DNA of 64,000 bases, from the NCBI GenBank assembly GCA_018466975.1, contig CM031555.1:2728001-2792000 (forward strand), written 5' to 3'. This document shows, one piece after another, positions 11,246 to 27,800 of this stretch; position 1 is the stretch's first letter, and each line of letters begins with the position of its first letter. The notes below the pieces were generated by a model that had not been told where the DNA came from, ran no database searches, and saw only the letters and a program-made list of their open reading frames with translations. The translations under genes were made by a program, and so were the position numbers. Source of the stretch: Sparassis latifolia. Its lineage: Eukaryota; Basidiomycota; Agaricomycetes; Polyporales; Sparassidaceae.

Positions 11246-11362
11246 GTTGTCTGATAAGGATTCGGTGGATGATCCAAAGAAAAGCGAGGGTTGTGCAGTG
11301 GAGGACTATTAGGAAGATGATGAGGAAAACCGTCGTGGTAGTCATTCCGGGTTTCTTCTCCT

Positions 11363-16378
<5,016 letters not shown>

Positions 16379-16909
16379 TCAAATTCCTCTGGGAGTAGTC
16401 GAAGTTGTGATTGTCTGGCCTGATGAATACAGGCCTTCCTCCTATGAAATGTGCGTTTCGTTCTGTGCTCCACTCCGCTTGGGATGGGAGGTGCTCGTGG
16501 TACTGCTCTGGAAGAGCGGTCGGGTTGATGTAGTTAAAATCCAGCGTGGATAAATTCTTCTGTGTGGCCTATGTCTACACGTAGACTGCACACCGTCCTT
16601 AACTAAGTGGGTTCGTTCGTTGTCGGCTAACAAGCCCGTAGAGTGTCTTCTGTCTTCAAACTGATACACCTATTTGCTGATTGCTCGAGTGATTACCTCA
16701 GCCTCCTCGGCCTATTGGTCTCTCGGACAGACCCCTCTCCGAAGATGAGTGATCAGTCTATCCCTTCAGCTACCTCGATTACAGAGTAATCTCAAACGGT
16801 GCTTTAGCAATCGAATCGGGTGTATCGTTCAGTCTTCAAGGTTCGGTCCGGTCGGTAGTTCGTTGTTAGACTCTAGGAAGTCACAGAAAGTAATAAGATC
16901 TCGACCTAA

Positions 16910-17552
16910 TGTTACGCGGCAGCGAAACACGAGCGTCTAGTCGAGTCGTCACGAGACAAGGTCTTTGTCTAAGACACAAGTCCGTTCAAGTGACACTTCT
17001 GGCGATGTCCTCGCACTGAAGGTCGATCAGAGTTCGTTCTTATGACTCGTAGTAGCTGTCTGCTACTGACGGTCGATCTCAGTTAAAGGCAAGTGAAAAG
17101 CTGGTTTAATGGTAACCAGGTCGAGATGGGGATCCAGCTCGACAAGGTCGTCTACTTATACAAAAGGTATCCGCAGTACTACGCAGTAGTGCAGGATCGT
17201 TCATTGGCTAGATAAGGTGAAACGATGTCTAAGCAGGGTAACAACGAGGAAGTAATATGTATGGGAAAGCTGAGTAAGGTCGTGAGAGATAATCAGTACT
17301 AATGGGGATAACGAGTTGTGTATCAGAACGAGGTAAAGATGAGGCATACATGCACGTCTTGCATGTGCGATAAGAAGAAGGTCCGGAGTTGGATCCGGTG
17401 TAACCCTAGAATAGAGGTTCTGGACATCTGGATAAAGAATCGGAGGTTGCGCTCCGATGAGTCACGTGTTGGATCACGTGGTCTGGTAACGTAAAGGGAA
17501 CAAGGAAAAGAAAAAGAAAAGACGCGCCACAAGAGTGAGGAGCGTTGTAACA
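16910..17552 (-). repeat. LTR (5' LTR in element orientation)
   Basis: This is the partner of the LTR at 9573-10215, identical in length. Immediately inside it on the element strand is ttaggtcgagatcttatt, the expected primer-binding position; I could not match it to a tRNA end. Confidence 0.95.
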
Positions 17553-17569
17553 ATTGGAGGAGGGAACAC

Positions 17570-18240
17570 TACAAGCCCGAAGGCTACCTCCAACTCCTCA
17601 ACTACGATCCGCAGCCATCTCAAAGTACCATCAGCCAACTCACGTGATTCCGTGCATGACATTGTACAGTTCGCAGGCTGCATCACGTAATGTCTCAACC
17701 TGAAGGTGCAAGGTTCCTGAGGGCAATAAAGATAAGGAACACGATTTCAGGAAAATAGGGATAATATGACCGTGCACCAATGTCAGGGAGATCATCCGGT
17801 GGGTGGCCCAAACCAAAGTCCTCGCAAATGGCAGGGTCATCATATAGAATGCGGGCAGTCAAACCATGAGGAATGACAGCAGGGAGGTGGTCAGCAATCT
17901 GAGGGATCATCCAACGACTGCCTTCCATAGTGCGAGCTGTTGCAAGGTGTATTTTCACTTGGGCAAGAACAGGAATATTGCACGGAAGGGGTAAAATGAT
18001 CCCCACGCTGGCCACTTCAGACTGGGCTTGCACCATGAAGACCTGAGGGACGTGTGAGGATCGGACAGCAAAGGAAAATATACTTGCAGGAGCCTCACCA
18101 GCAGGACATGCATCCAGACTGCCCATGCTTTCCACAGGATCGCGTCGAAGGGCTCGATAAAGACTTTAATGCGAAGAAGAGCTTCCGGAGGGTGTATTTG
18201 TGAAGAATGATGCTGGCATTCATGGATGGAAGATTGAGTT
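17570..18240 (-). pseudogene. X protein gene, copy 3 (interrupted)
   Basis: This is the same gene as at 3779-4491, inverted. A block VFMVQAQSEVASVGI and a later AVIPHGLTARILYDDPA align with copy 1, and the two intron positions are conserved. Relative to copy 1 there is a small indel around 17640 that shifts the frame, and the 3' end is cut off by the retrotransposon at 17553. The start codon region reads ATG-to-AAT changes relative to copy 1. Confidence 0.5.
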
Positions 18241-18533
18241 CAGGATGGGAGATATGCCTCTGAGGCAGGTGAGTGCTTATTAGGCACTCAGGCAGGCCCA
18301 GTGATGGATGACCCCTCAGATTGAGTAGAAGCGTGAGCGAACGGGATAGCGAGATATGGCGTGATGGGCAGTGATTCAGTGAAGTGATTGTTAAGCAAAT
18401 GCGGGCAGTATCTGGAGGGCAGAAAAGGTCAGGACCAGTTTAAGTATGAGGGCAGGAGAAGAGGTCAGGGTAGAACCCACCATCTCAGAAGGTACGCTTG
18501 CAAAAGCCTCATTCACATTCTCATCCCATCCAG

Positions 18534-19805
18534 CACTAGTAGGCACCCTCTATGTATACAATATTCCCAGTTGACTGGGGGAGAAATTGTGCACAACCTG
18601 GCCACCATTGTAATGTGCACATTGTGTACAATATTGCCCAGATTGTACATGCATTGTAAATATATTGTATACATTAAGATTGTACATGCATTGTGCACAT
18701 TGTATACAATATATACAAAATGAAGTTGCACTCAGCCAGGATTAAACCCCTGACCTCCTGGCACATGCTTACATAAGCCACTATTGTATACACACTTTTC
18801 CACTCAGCCATTTTGCCTTAGGCCCTGTTCGGGATCCCGATAATCATTATAGAGCCGCTCTAGCAATGTCCCAAAACAGCGCAGAGATTATCACACACCT
18901 GTCATGTGATGAAAAGACCGTTGGCTCAGAGCCTCTAACCCTAGCTTAGGTGCCCGAGCCTCAACCGAGCCCTGACCGACATCTTCATTGGAAAGGGGCG
19001 TGATTTGCCGAGCAACTGATTGGCTAATTCCACATCAGTCTCGGTCTGTCGTGACCAGTCTCGACTTTAACACGTGAGCGGCAAATCCCCGGCAACATGG
19101 GATCTCATCTTATCTGTAGCCATATTGGGCATTCTGGAGTCCATTTAACTTTTGGTGGGCAGAGGATTCTACAGCGGCCGGATTATCGGGATCCCGCACA
19201 GGGCCTTATTATTTATTCAACCTCAATTGTATATAAGGCTACTATCTATATTAAGAGATATTATAATGCCTTGTAATGGCCACTACAGTCCACTTATTAC
19301 ACATAATCTAATCCTCTACTAAGTGCTAAAATATGTTGTAATAAAGCTATTATATAAGTTCAATATTTATTAGTAAAGGGTTAGATTATATGTAATAAGT
19401 GGACTGTAGTGATCATTACAAGGCATTATAATATCTCTTAATATAGATAGTAGCCTTATATACAATTGAGGTTGAATAAATAATAAGGCAAAATGGCTGA
19501 GTGGAAAAGTGTGTATACAATAGTGGCTTATATAAGCATGTGCCAGGAGGTCAGGGGTTTAATCCTGGCTGAGTGCAACTTCATTTTGTACATATTGTAT
19601 ACAATGTGCACAATGCATGTACAATCTTAATGTATACAATATATTTACAATGCATGTACAATCTGGGCAATATTGTACACAATGTGCACGTTACAATGGT
19701 GGCCAGGTTGTGCACAATGTGCACATTACAATGGTGGCCAGGTTGTGCACAATTTCTCCCCCAGTCAACTGGGGATATTGTATACAGAGGTGTGGCCCAC
19801 AACTG
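18534..19805. mobile_element. Palindromic TIR element inserted in repeat X
   Basis: The element is nearly all inverted repeat. The left arm (18534-18820 plus 19209-19320) pairs with the right arm (about 19370-19805). The ends begin CACTAGTAGGC and, read from the right, CAGTTGTGGGC. The flanks repeat CATCCAG exactly (18527-18533 and 19806-19812), a 7-bp target duplication (8 bp with one mismatch), so a hAT-like origin is possible. Arms are dense in tgtacaat and tgtatacaat words. No transposase is present. A transcript would fold into a long hairpin. Confidence 0.75.
18821..19205. mobile_element. Harbinger/Tourist-like MITE, 385 bp
   Basis: The terminal inverted repeats are ~24 bp, beginning ggccctgttcgggatcccga. 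The flanks repeat TTA (18818-18820 and 19206-19208). The opposite arm of the surrounding palindrome keeps the uninterrupted site (gccttattattt in mirror image, near 19483-19494), which fixes the TTA duplication. The ends and the TTA target resemble PIF/Harbinger elements. There is no coding capacity. It is the youngest layer of the nest at this position. Confidence 0.85.
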
Positions 19806-20082
19806 CATCCAGTTAGTGCGTCTTTGGGCAGTCTTGCATTTGTGCATTTTCTGGGCAGTCTTGCATTTCCGCATTTCAGCATTCTTCTTAGAGCAGTGCG
19901 ATTTTACTCCGATGTGTTTCCAGCGATTATTGCGACTACAAAGATTTCCTAGCTATGCCTTCGGGCTACCCACCTCATACCTCTGGAATAGACTTTTCTC
20001 CTTCATTGCATCTCAGACCTCACGCGGACTTGATTCCGCTCGTACTCCACCTTTCTGGCTTGTGACGAAAATACAATCACAT

Positions 20083-20530
20083 CACTGCGCATGTAAATAA
20101 TAAATGTGCAGGTGTAGTGCCATATGTCTAAGAATAGTTCTGCCAGTGTCTGATTCCTGCAGCACATATGATCCTTCACATCACTTTTAATGTATCTGAT
20201 ATGGTCTAAAATACCTCTGGCAATACTCATCTGTAAGACCAGCATCTCACCTTAAGCTACACATCACACTAAGTCTCCTGGCTTCAAGGCTTTTCACTGG
20301 AGTCTATGTTTGAATTGCTTTTCAAACTGATGCTTCAAGTGCAATCTAGACCACTTAATTGCAGCTGCTACAAATGTCACCTCTGCTGGAACCTGGAGAT
20401 CCCAGCTGCTCGCCAACATGATTTTTCAGTGCCTACAGCCAGAGAACCTCTTAAGAGAGTACCAATCTCAACCAGAAACTTATCAATACAGCCTTGAATG
20501 AGCTAAAAATTAAGATCTCGCCGCAATAAC
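20083..20530. other. No gene recognised
   Basis: Between the transposon nest and the first conserved gene there is ~450 bp with no recognisable coding signal or repeat. Confidence 0.5.
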
Positions 20531-21890
20531 CTATGCCAGAATGTCACCGTCATTGTCCCGACCAGCCAACCACAGCACGAAGCCTTCCATGTCCATAACT
20601 TTGCCATAACACCCCTCACGCCGAGCCACGGATGATTCCAGATCCTCCGCGTCCGGGGACATCGACACGAACTCCATGAGGTTGTGCACTACGCCCGCCT
20701 CACGCGCGCGCCTTCCACACAGCGGAGGGTAGGGCGGAGGAGGCGCGGTGTACCGCACCGGAGGCACTGCACCAGGCACGAGGCCCATAACGGATCGCGA
20801 AGAGGCCCCGGAGAAGGACGAGTCAATCGCGGGCGCAAGCTACCAACCCAGTCAATAATTCAATAGCGAGTCAATCTGACAGAGTCGAGATCGGCCTGCA
20901 CGCCGAAGGGGCATCGCAGAGGCACAAAGCAGAAGGGGGCACGCACCATGTGAGACCGATCTGAGACAAACCAGGCGAGAAAGACGTCAGCTGGGACGAC
21001 CCGGAACAGGCTGGGCGGCGCAGAGCGTGAAATGCAGCCCGCGCAGGGAAAATCGCGCAAATACAGCAGAGGTGCAGTCAGATCAGGCAGAGTGTTCAGT
21101 CAGACGCACGGCCTCCTGTCAACGAAAGGCCCAGACGACGGACCTTTGGTATGTCTCTCCAAACAGGTTCGCGAGGGCGCGGTCGTGCGTGTAGGGAAGG
21201 TGCCGGAAACGTATTCTGTGCGCACCAGATGCGCAGCGCGCATGGGGACGATCAGGTGTGCGTGCACGGACGAAAGGCGCGTGGAGACCTGCCTGGCCAG
21301 GAGCACGGAACAGGGAGGAGAGTGTCAAAGTCGTACACCCATGCTCCCGGGCCATGGACCTCTGGGTTGCTAAATTTCAGCTCGTCTACCGCCCGCCCGC
21401 GCGCCAGTGGCGGGGTCGGCCGGAGGACGAGCACAACGTGATAATCCCACACGACGATGTCGTCTCGGGCCTTCTGTTTCCACAGCGCGACCTATTGATA
21501 GCAAGCAGCATGAGAGAGAGCGTGTCTGCGATCCGAGAAGTGGAAGAGGTAAAAAGGTGGCGAGCGCCATGCATCTGCCACCGCGCAGTGATGGGGCAGA
21601 CCGGCCTCGATAAGTGAGAAGCAGATGCGGACCGTTTTTCCGGGGTTGGAGACGAAGACAGCGTAGACGTCCCAACGCCAGTCGCGCTCCGTCTCCTTGC
21701 GCGCGGTGAACGCCTGCGCGAGCAAGTACACATTCTCCTCGCAGTAGCAGCTCGTGTAAAGGCTGTCGGCCGGGAGGGCTGGCGGTGACGGAATTTGGCT
21801 CGCATTAGCATCGCGCCACCCGCGGGCAACTCCAATGGCGGCAGCACTCGGGATAGGGCTCGGGCTCGGACCAGAATCAGAACCCGACAT
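20531..21890 (-). CDS. NTAQ1: Protein N-terminal glutamine amidohydrolase (WDYHV family)
   Basis: NTAQ1 deamidates N-terminal glutamine to glutamate, feeding proteins into the Arg/N-degron pathway in the cytosol and nucleus. Five exons join in phase: 21633-21890, 21289-21491, 21144-21215, 20947-21010 and 20531-20839, giving 301 aa. Family landmarks appear in order: YTSCYCEENVYLL with the catalytic cysteine, VYAVFVSNPGKT, VVWDYHVVLVLRP with the catalytic histidine, WVYDFDTLLPVPC with the aspartate, FRVVPADVFLAWFVSDRSHM, and a proline-rich PPPPYPPL tail before NLMEFVSM. The protein is longer than the ~205-aa human enzyme mainly because of the N-terminus and a linker before PPPPYPPL. The start is the first ATG in frame (21888-21890). 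Baker's yeast has the unrelated NTA1 instead, so this is the animal/plant-type enzyme. Confidence 0.88.
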
Positions 21891-22262
21891 GATGAGAGCA
21901 GACAAAGACCTGTGATCTCATCGTACTTGGCGTCGCGCGAAATGAGTCGGAAGCAAAACAAGCGAGCGTCAAATCCATTCAAGACTCGGCATCCGGACAA
22001 CGAGCAATTACCGTAAGTGTGGCTACACTAGTCCTCCAATATCCAGCACGATATTACATCACCGCTTCTGCGCAGTCAACGTCGCGTGCAGCTACGCGAC
22101 CCAACATTACGAACCTCCCTCCGAATCCAACAGTCCCCGATCACAGCAGTCTTCGTAAAGTCGTCACTACGCGGCGGGCGCGGGGTCAGCAAGATCAGCA
22201 AAGGGCAGGAAGGACACGACGCACGATGGGTATAGACATGGCCGGGGTATGTGCATGCCCGC

Positions 22263-22661
22263 TCAACGCTGCGCGGAGTGAGACGGGAGGGGTACGACGG
22301 CCTGGTCGATGCTCCAGGACTGCTTGTTCGCAAATATGTCGGAGAATTTCTTCCTGAGCAGGATGTCATCGAGCTCCGGCGAGGAGCGCTCTGGGCGGAA
22401 AGGAACGAAGATGGGACGGTGCGTGCTCCCCGCCGCAGACTTGGCCGCCTTGGAGCGTGGCGACGCCCGCGTTGGCTGAGGAGCTAGGAGCGGTGGCGCG
22501 GTGGAGTCGCGCCTCGACGGGCTCGTGGCCGCCGTCCTCAGTGACGAGGAGATGGGGAGGGGGAACTGCGAAGGCGCAGCAGGCTTGGGCAACAGCCCGG
22601 AGTTGTTGGTGAATGGGTGAGTCGCGAGCGGGTCGAACGATGCGAGGACGGGCTGGGACAT
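22263..22661 (-). CDS. Small orphan protein, 132 aa
   Basis: This single-exon frame begins MSQPVLASFDPLATHPF. It is rich in Ser, Pro and Ala up to about residue 80, then has a more ordered C-terminal part (RPIFVPFRPERSSPELDD, followed by LLRKKFSDIFANK). A TATA-like tatatata lies at about 22769-22776, ~105 bp upstream of the ATG, which supports a real gene. I do not recognise the family. No signal peptide or membrane segment is seen. It lies upstream of NTAQ1 on the same strand with a ~370-bp gap. Confidence 0.5.
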   Translation of the reverse strand: MSQPVLASFDPLATHPFTNNSGLLPKPAAPSQFPLPISSSLRTAATSPSRRDSTAPPLLAPQPTRASPRSKAAKSAAGSTHRPIFVPFRPERSSPELDDILLRKKFSDIFANKQSWSIDQAVVPLPSHSAQR

Positions 22662-22762
22662 GGCGATGCGAGGTGGTATGCTTATGCAAGAGGGTGGAAC
22701 GCAAAGGCTTTTGGTGCAGACGCGATGGTGGGTGAGCTGAAGGTAAACGGAGAGCAGAAGAA

Positions 22763-22778
22763 ACGGTTATATATACAG
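22763..22778 (-). promoter_or_regulatory. Candidate TATA element
   Basis: A tatatata core lies ~105 bp upstream of the ATG of the 132-aa orphan gene, a normal distance for a fungal core promoter. The call rests on sequence and position only. Confidence 0.35.
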
Positions 22779-22779
22779 G

Positions 22780-24883
22780 CAGGGAGGAGAGATGTGGCCT
22801 GCATGGCGGACGGACGGAGAGTCGGCCGGATCGAGCGTCGGACACAAGAGCAAAGTCACATGTTTTGCCAGACGTAAATTCCTGTAACAATAAATCTGCA
22901 ATCTCACTCTTCTCTGGGAAGCCTATCAGCAGAAAATAACCTCTTTTACCGGCACCAAACCCTGTTGTACAACATCCGCTCGCGCACTTTCCACCATGCA
23001 ACCAATAGCGACCGTGAAAATGCGCTTGATAATACACTCAGCAACATCCATGCATCGAGCACGAGGTATGCCATACTACGGATATTACACCGCGGGCACG
23101 AGCATCGCCGTCAGCGGGCTACCGTTGGAACGCGCACTCACGATCCCGAGCCCAATCAGTCTCACTCGCCGCCACCCAACAATGGCACACCCCCTCCGAA
23201 ATCGCCCTCGTCCTCACCCATTAGGCTCTATCGCTTATGTTCGCCGTGAATCCCGCTGGTCATGGGTCGTCGTAACCCGCGTCGGCTCGTTGGGGACTTG
23301 GAGATTGGAGTAATGGGTCCAGTCAAATGCGCCTGCCTTCAGGTGAAGGCCTCCCACGAGTTGTGTCGATGCACGGGATTGGCGCCGTAGATGGCGTCTC
23401 GCGACACAGAAGAAGGCTTATAGCTAAAATCGAAGCGGCTTTGTCAGGTCCCACCTCCCGTTATCCTGTCGCGCGGACGGAACAAGTGTCAGGCGCATGC
23501 ACGATGTGGTAACAGCGAAGGCGTTGCGACTTCGTTTGCATTACCTGCGCACTGTTCCGACTGTCTGGAGAGGCACTTGACATTCCTAACAGATCTAGAT
23601 CGCATGAATGCGATTCCATACCCCCGCACGGACCATTGTCAATCCGGTAGGTGCGAACCTAAGAACCTCAAAGCAAATGAGTAAGTCTCGTCCGGAGAAG
23701 ATCCTAGAATACACCGCACCCCGAATGTGCAGCACACGCAACCTTCCGGATTGCACGGCGTTCCTGCACAGGTACCGGTGTCCCACAGAGACGCGCAGAA
23801 GACCTAAATACGATTCGCGAGAACTAAACGTCAGTCAACAGCCGGAGCCGTAACGCCCGCCGCAAACTCAGCCAAAATGGCACAATCAGTGCTCAATCCT
23901 CAAGCTCCAGAGTCACTTGCTTCAGGGTAACGGTCCGAAAGTACGTTAGGCGTACGTACGCCGCACCATCATGTGCATGCACAGTTCGTCCCGCAAGACC
24001 CTCAAGCCAACGAACCTCCCAAGGAGCGGAGAGTACATCGATTAGCCCACGCTCATCTTTCCAGCGGGACGCCGAAGCAGATGAGATGCATGCAACGTCA
24101 GCTCTAAGACGCCAGCCACCGGAAGGCCGCAGATGGGCCAGCCCGCAGGTCGCCAAGTAACGATGAGATGGAGACGCAGCACTAGCAGGAGCGCAGATCC
24201 TCTGGATTTCCGTATGCGAGCCGCCTCTGACGTCGTCGCACTCGGACACAGATTCTTCATATGCAGATGCACCGCAGATCGTCTCCGCGACCGTGGATAT
24301 GGACTGTCGTCAGCGCATTGCTATCTGCATCGGTGGAAGCCTGGGGGATGTGCGACGGCCGGGAAAGGAGAGCGCGCAATAAGTGTGGGCAAACGCCGTC
24401 GAACGTCCCGTCCAGACCTCGCAGAATTCATAGATTTAGCTGTGCGTCATACGCGTCATGGACGATGAGAACGTCGCTGAAGCAGTTTGACGGGACGTCT
24501 CGGATGAGTTGGTGGGAAGCTTTAACGTTGCAACGTTGGGTCGCTGGGAACTCGACTCGAGACGAGTGTAATGATTCGTCCTGCAAAGGTAGTTTATGCA
24601 TCATGGTACCCACGCATACGCACCCCCGTTGACTCTTCCGTTAGCATGAGTTGCCGAGCACAACACAGCGCATGCCAATGAGTCTGGACGGCGGGAAGCC
24701 AGTGGGACGTGTTCGCGAGTGAAATTCCGGGTCGCAGTCGACGGAGGAAAACGGGCTTCCCAGATTTGAACAAAAACCAAACTGTGGCAAATAAACTCGC
24801 GTGGCAGTCACGCGCTACATCACGTGGCTCTGTATCCATTTTCAGAAATTTTGGACTCGAGCAGGTCGTCGAGCTAGCACAAA
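22780..24883. other. Intergenic, no gene recognised
   Basis: About 2.1 kb separates the orphan gene from POL5. Open frames on both strands are short, overlap each other and show no family motif. I see no repeat or RNA gene, although a small unrecognised gene cannot be excluded. Confidence 0.45.
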
Positions 24884-27800
24884 ATGTCGACGACACTGCC
24901 GCTGTTCTGGCACCTCTCGTCGGCCTCGAAAAAGGAGCGCATAGACGCGTCGGTGAAACTCATCGGGGCGCTCGAACATTTCCAGGCACAATTCGTCCCG
25001 AAGGAGTCCCCCGAGACGTCGGATGATGAGGAGCAGGAGGCAGGGAGCGCGAAGGCGGATCATCTGGACGCGCTCAATGCGCAGGATGTCTCATACTCCG
25101 TCCGCCGGCTGGTGCGAGGGTTGGCAAGCCCGAGGGAGAGCAGCAGACTTGGATTCGCAGTCGCGTTGACTGAGGTGTGTCGTCTCAGGATTCCAGACCC
25201 ATCCTGCTCTCATAATATATGTATCATACCTAGCTGCTGTCCAGACTAGACACCGTGACATGCTCGCAGATTGTTGCACTGATACTGGACTCATCCAAGA
25301 CGCAGGGCTCGATGTCCGGCCAGGAAGAGCGCGACGTCCTCTTCGCGCGTCTGTTCGGTCTCACGTCTGTGATTCAGTCAGGTCTGCTCTTGCGGGACAC
25401 GCCCCTGCCTACATCAGCGTCATCCTCTACACTTGCCTCCAGTCTTACCGGCTACCAGGAGCTCTTGACAGAACTGCTTGCTCTGGGTGAAAAGAAGTCT
25501 TGGCTGCGTGAGAGCGCTTGGTGGTCAATCGGCCTTGGGCTCGATGCACTCGGTGCCTCCCAGATTTCATGGAAAGAAGATGCAATCGGGTTTACTGTGA
25601 ACGCGCTATTCATTGAAAGCAGAACATGGACGCCAGAAAAGGTTGCGTTGATATTGAAGCTGCAGCATCTCTCCCCCACACGCGACTGGCGGAAGCTCTT
25701 GTTGCCCGCGTTCAAACATCCGGACTTGCTCAGTTCTGGGAACTTAATCAGTCTGGCAAAAATACTGAAGGTTGTTACATCCCCCTCGTCCTCTGTGCCT
25801 TAGTATGAACGTTGTGCTGTAGGAATCGAACATGGACGATGACGAGGAATCAGACTTACCTAGATTTGGAGCGTGGAAGCCCCAAGTGCACTTTGTGTGG
25901 GATATGCTTTTGGACGAAGTTCTGCCAGACGCCTCGTCTCATCGAACTACCAAGGGCTCCTTCCCAGAGTTTTTCCGCATCGTTGTCGATGGTATGTATG
26001 TATGTGCACTATGGGTGACATTCTTTGAAATTGACGACAATGACAGAATCACTGTTTTCGTCTACCTCATCTCCCGAGCGCAAGTACTGGGGCTTCCAGA
26101 TATTCCAGAAGGCGCTCCCGCGCGTCAGCGCTACCGACATGCCCATGCTATTCACCAAGAATTTCATGCGCTCCTGGATCAATCACCTCTCCAACAGTGA
26201 TCGGTATTTGCACAAGGCCGCAAGACAGGTGGTACGTGGTTCTCGTATCTTTTCAGGATTCATTAATGAACGATTCCAGGTGACGGACATCCAAGCTGTC
26301 GTAAAGAAAAATCCTACCATTGGCTTCACGCTCATTCTCCAGCTCACGGGGGTGCACGGCAGCCATCAGTTTGACAAGCTTACCAAAACCAAGACCGTGG
26401 AGACGATCTTGACGTCTATGGATAATGAAGGGATCCAGAACTACATCGATTACTTGCTGAAGCAGGTTGACGACAAGGAGGGCACTGAAGCGTACGTTAT
26501 CGTGGTGATTCTCGACCCAAGAACGACTGACATCTCCGTCTCTATAGTGCGGACATTCAGGCACTGAACGCCCGCCGTGCGTGGATCATTGACCAGCTCG
26601 CTGCTCTTGTCCGCCACGGTGCGATTCCCAAAAGCGACGAGTGGATCCAGTCCATCTTGGACTGGTTCGTCGTACACGGCCTCTTCATAGTGTCCAAGAA
26701 GTCCGAGAAGAGTACTTTCCGTTCGGTAAGTTCTGTGCGTTCTCGATATCTACCCCTTCAACGTGGGCGTAACCTGTGATACAGTTGCGGTCCATCCCCA
26801 ACCCCGCGTTCTCCGACGAGCTGCGGAGCGCCTGCCGCGATCGTCTGCTCAGCTGTCTCGCCGAATTGACGGGGCAGTCTACCGTTATCAAAGGTTAATA
26901 CTCCATTATTATACCGTTTCATACCGCTGACGATCTCGGCTCAGATGACAACAAGACCACAAAGATGCCAGCGGTCGCGTCCGACGGCGAGCTCTGGATC
27001 TCCCGAGTGCTGTCTACTATCGAGAAACTGGAGCAGGACACCAAACATGTGAAACCGCTCGTCGAAGCGGATGAGGAGGATCAGCGGTTGCGCAGCAACG
27101 CCCGCCAAGTGGTAGAGCGTCTGAAGAAGGTATGTAATGACGTCGTCCCCTGGGCTCGATGCGGGGCGCCTGATAATATCGTATGTGCAGGTTTCGGATG
27201 ATCAGCGCGAAGCCGCCATGGGTGCCGAGCTTCTCTTGTCTGCCACCCTTCTGCATCAGTACTGTATGAATGAAGAGATGGATTCTGATACCCTAGAGGT
27301 ACGTCTTCCACAAGAACCAACTGATACCGTTATGACTCTCATTGAATTGCGTCGATCCAGAGTTGCATTGACGGAGCATCGCGCATGTTCCCTGCGGAGC
27401 ACAAGAAGAGCAAGAAGGCGCGGAAATCGATGGGCGCGGAAGACGAGAAGGCCCAACATGAGGTCCCCGAACCGGTCGATGTCCTCGTGGACTCCCTCAT
27501 TGGGTTCCTGGAGAAAGCTACCGCGTACATGCGCGCCGTCGCGAATCAGGTCTTCTCACTGCTTTCGGGCTCCGTGAAGGAGAGTACCATCGACCTCATC
27601 CTGACGGTGAGTCTGCATCTTCCCTGCATCATCGGTCGAAATCTCATTTATGTATTTCCATAAATTAAGCAATTGGAACGGCGAGACCCTGCGGAGCTTG
27701 CAGCCGATGAGGATGAAGACAACGAGGAGGATGAAGGCTCAGATGAGAATGAGGAAGAGGACGAAGACGAGGGTGAGTCGTCGAACGATGACGACGGGGA

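Noticed and set aside
20601..22016. Plus-strand frames of 100-120 codons across the NTAQ1 locus
   Set aside because: They are reverse-strand shadows in GC-rich coding sequence; the minus-strand exons have family motifs and consistent splice phases.
24133..24632. Plus-strand frames of 111-123 codons upstream of POL5
   Set aside because: Rich in Arg and Ser with no motif and overlapped by equally long frames on the other strand; not enough support for a gene.
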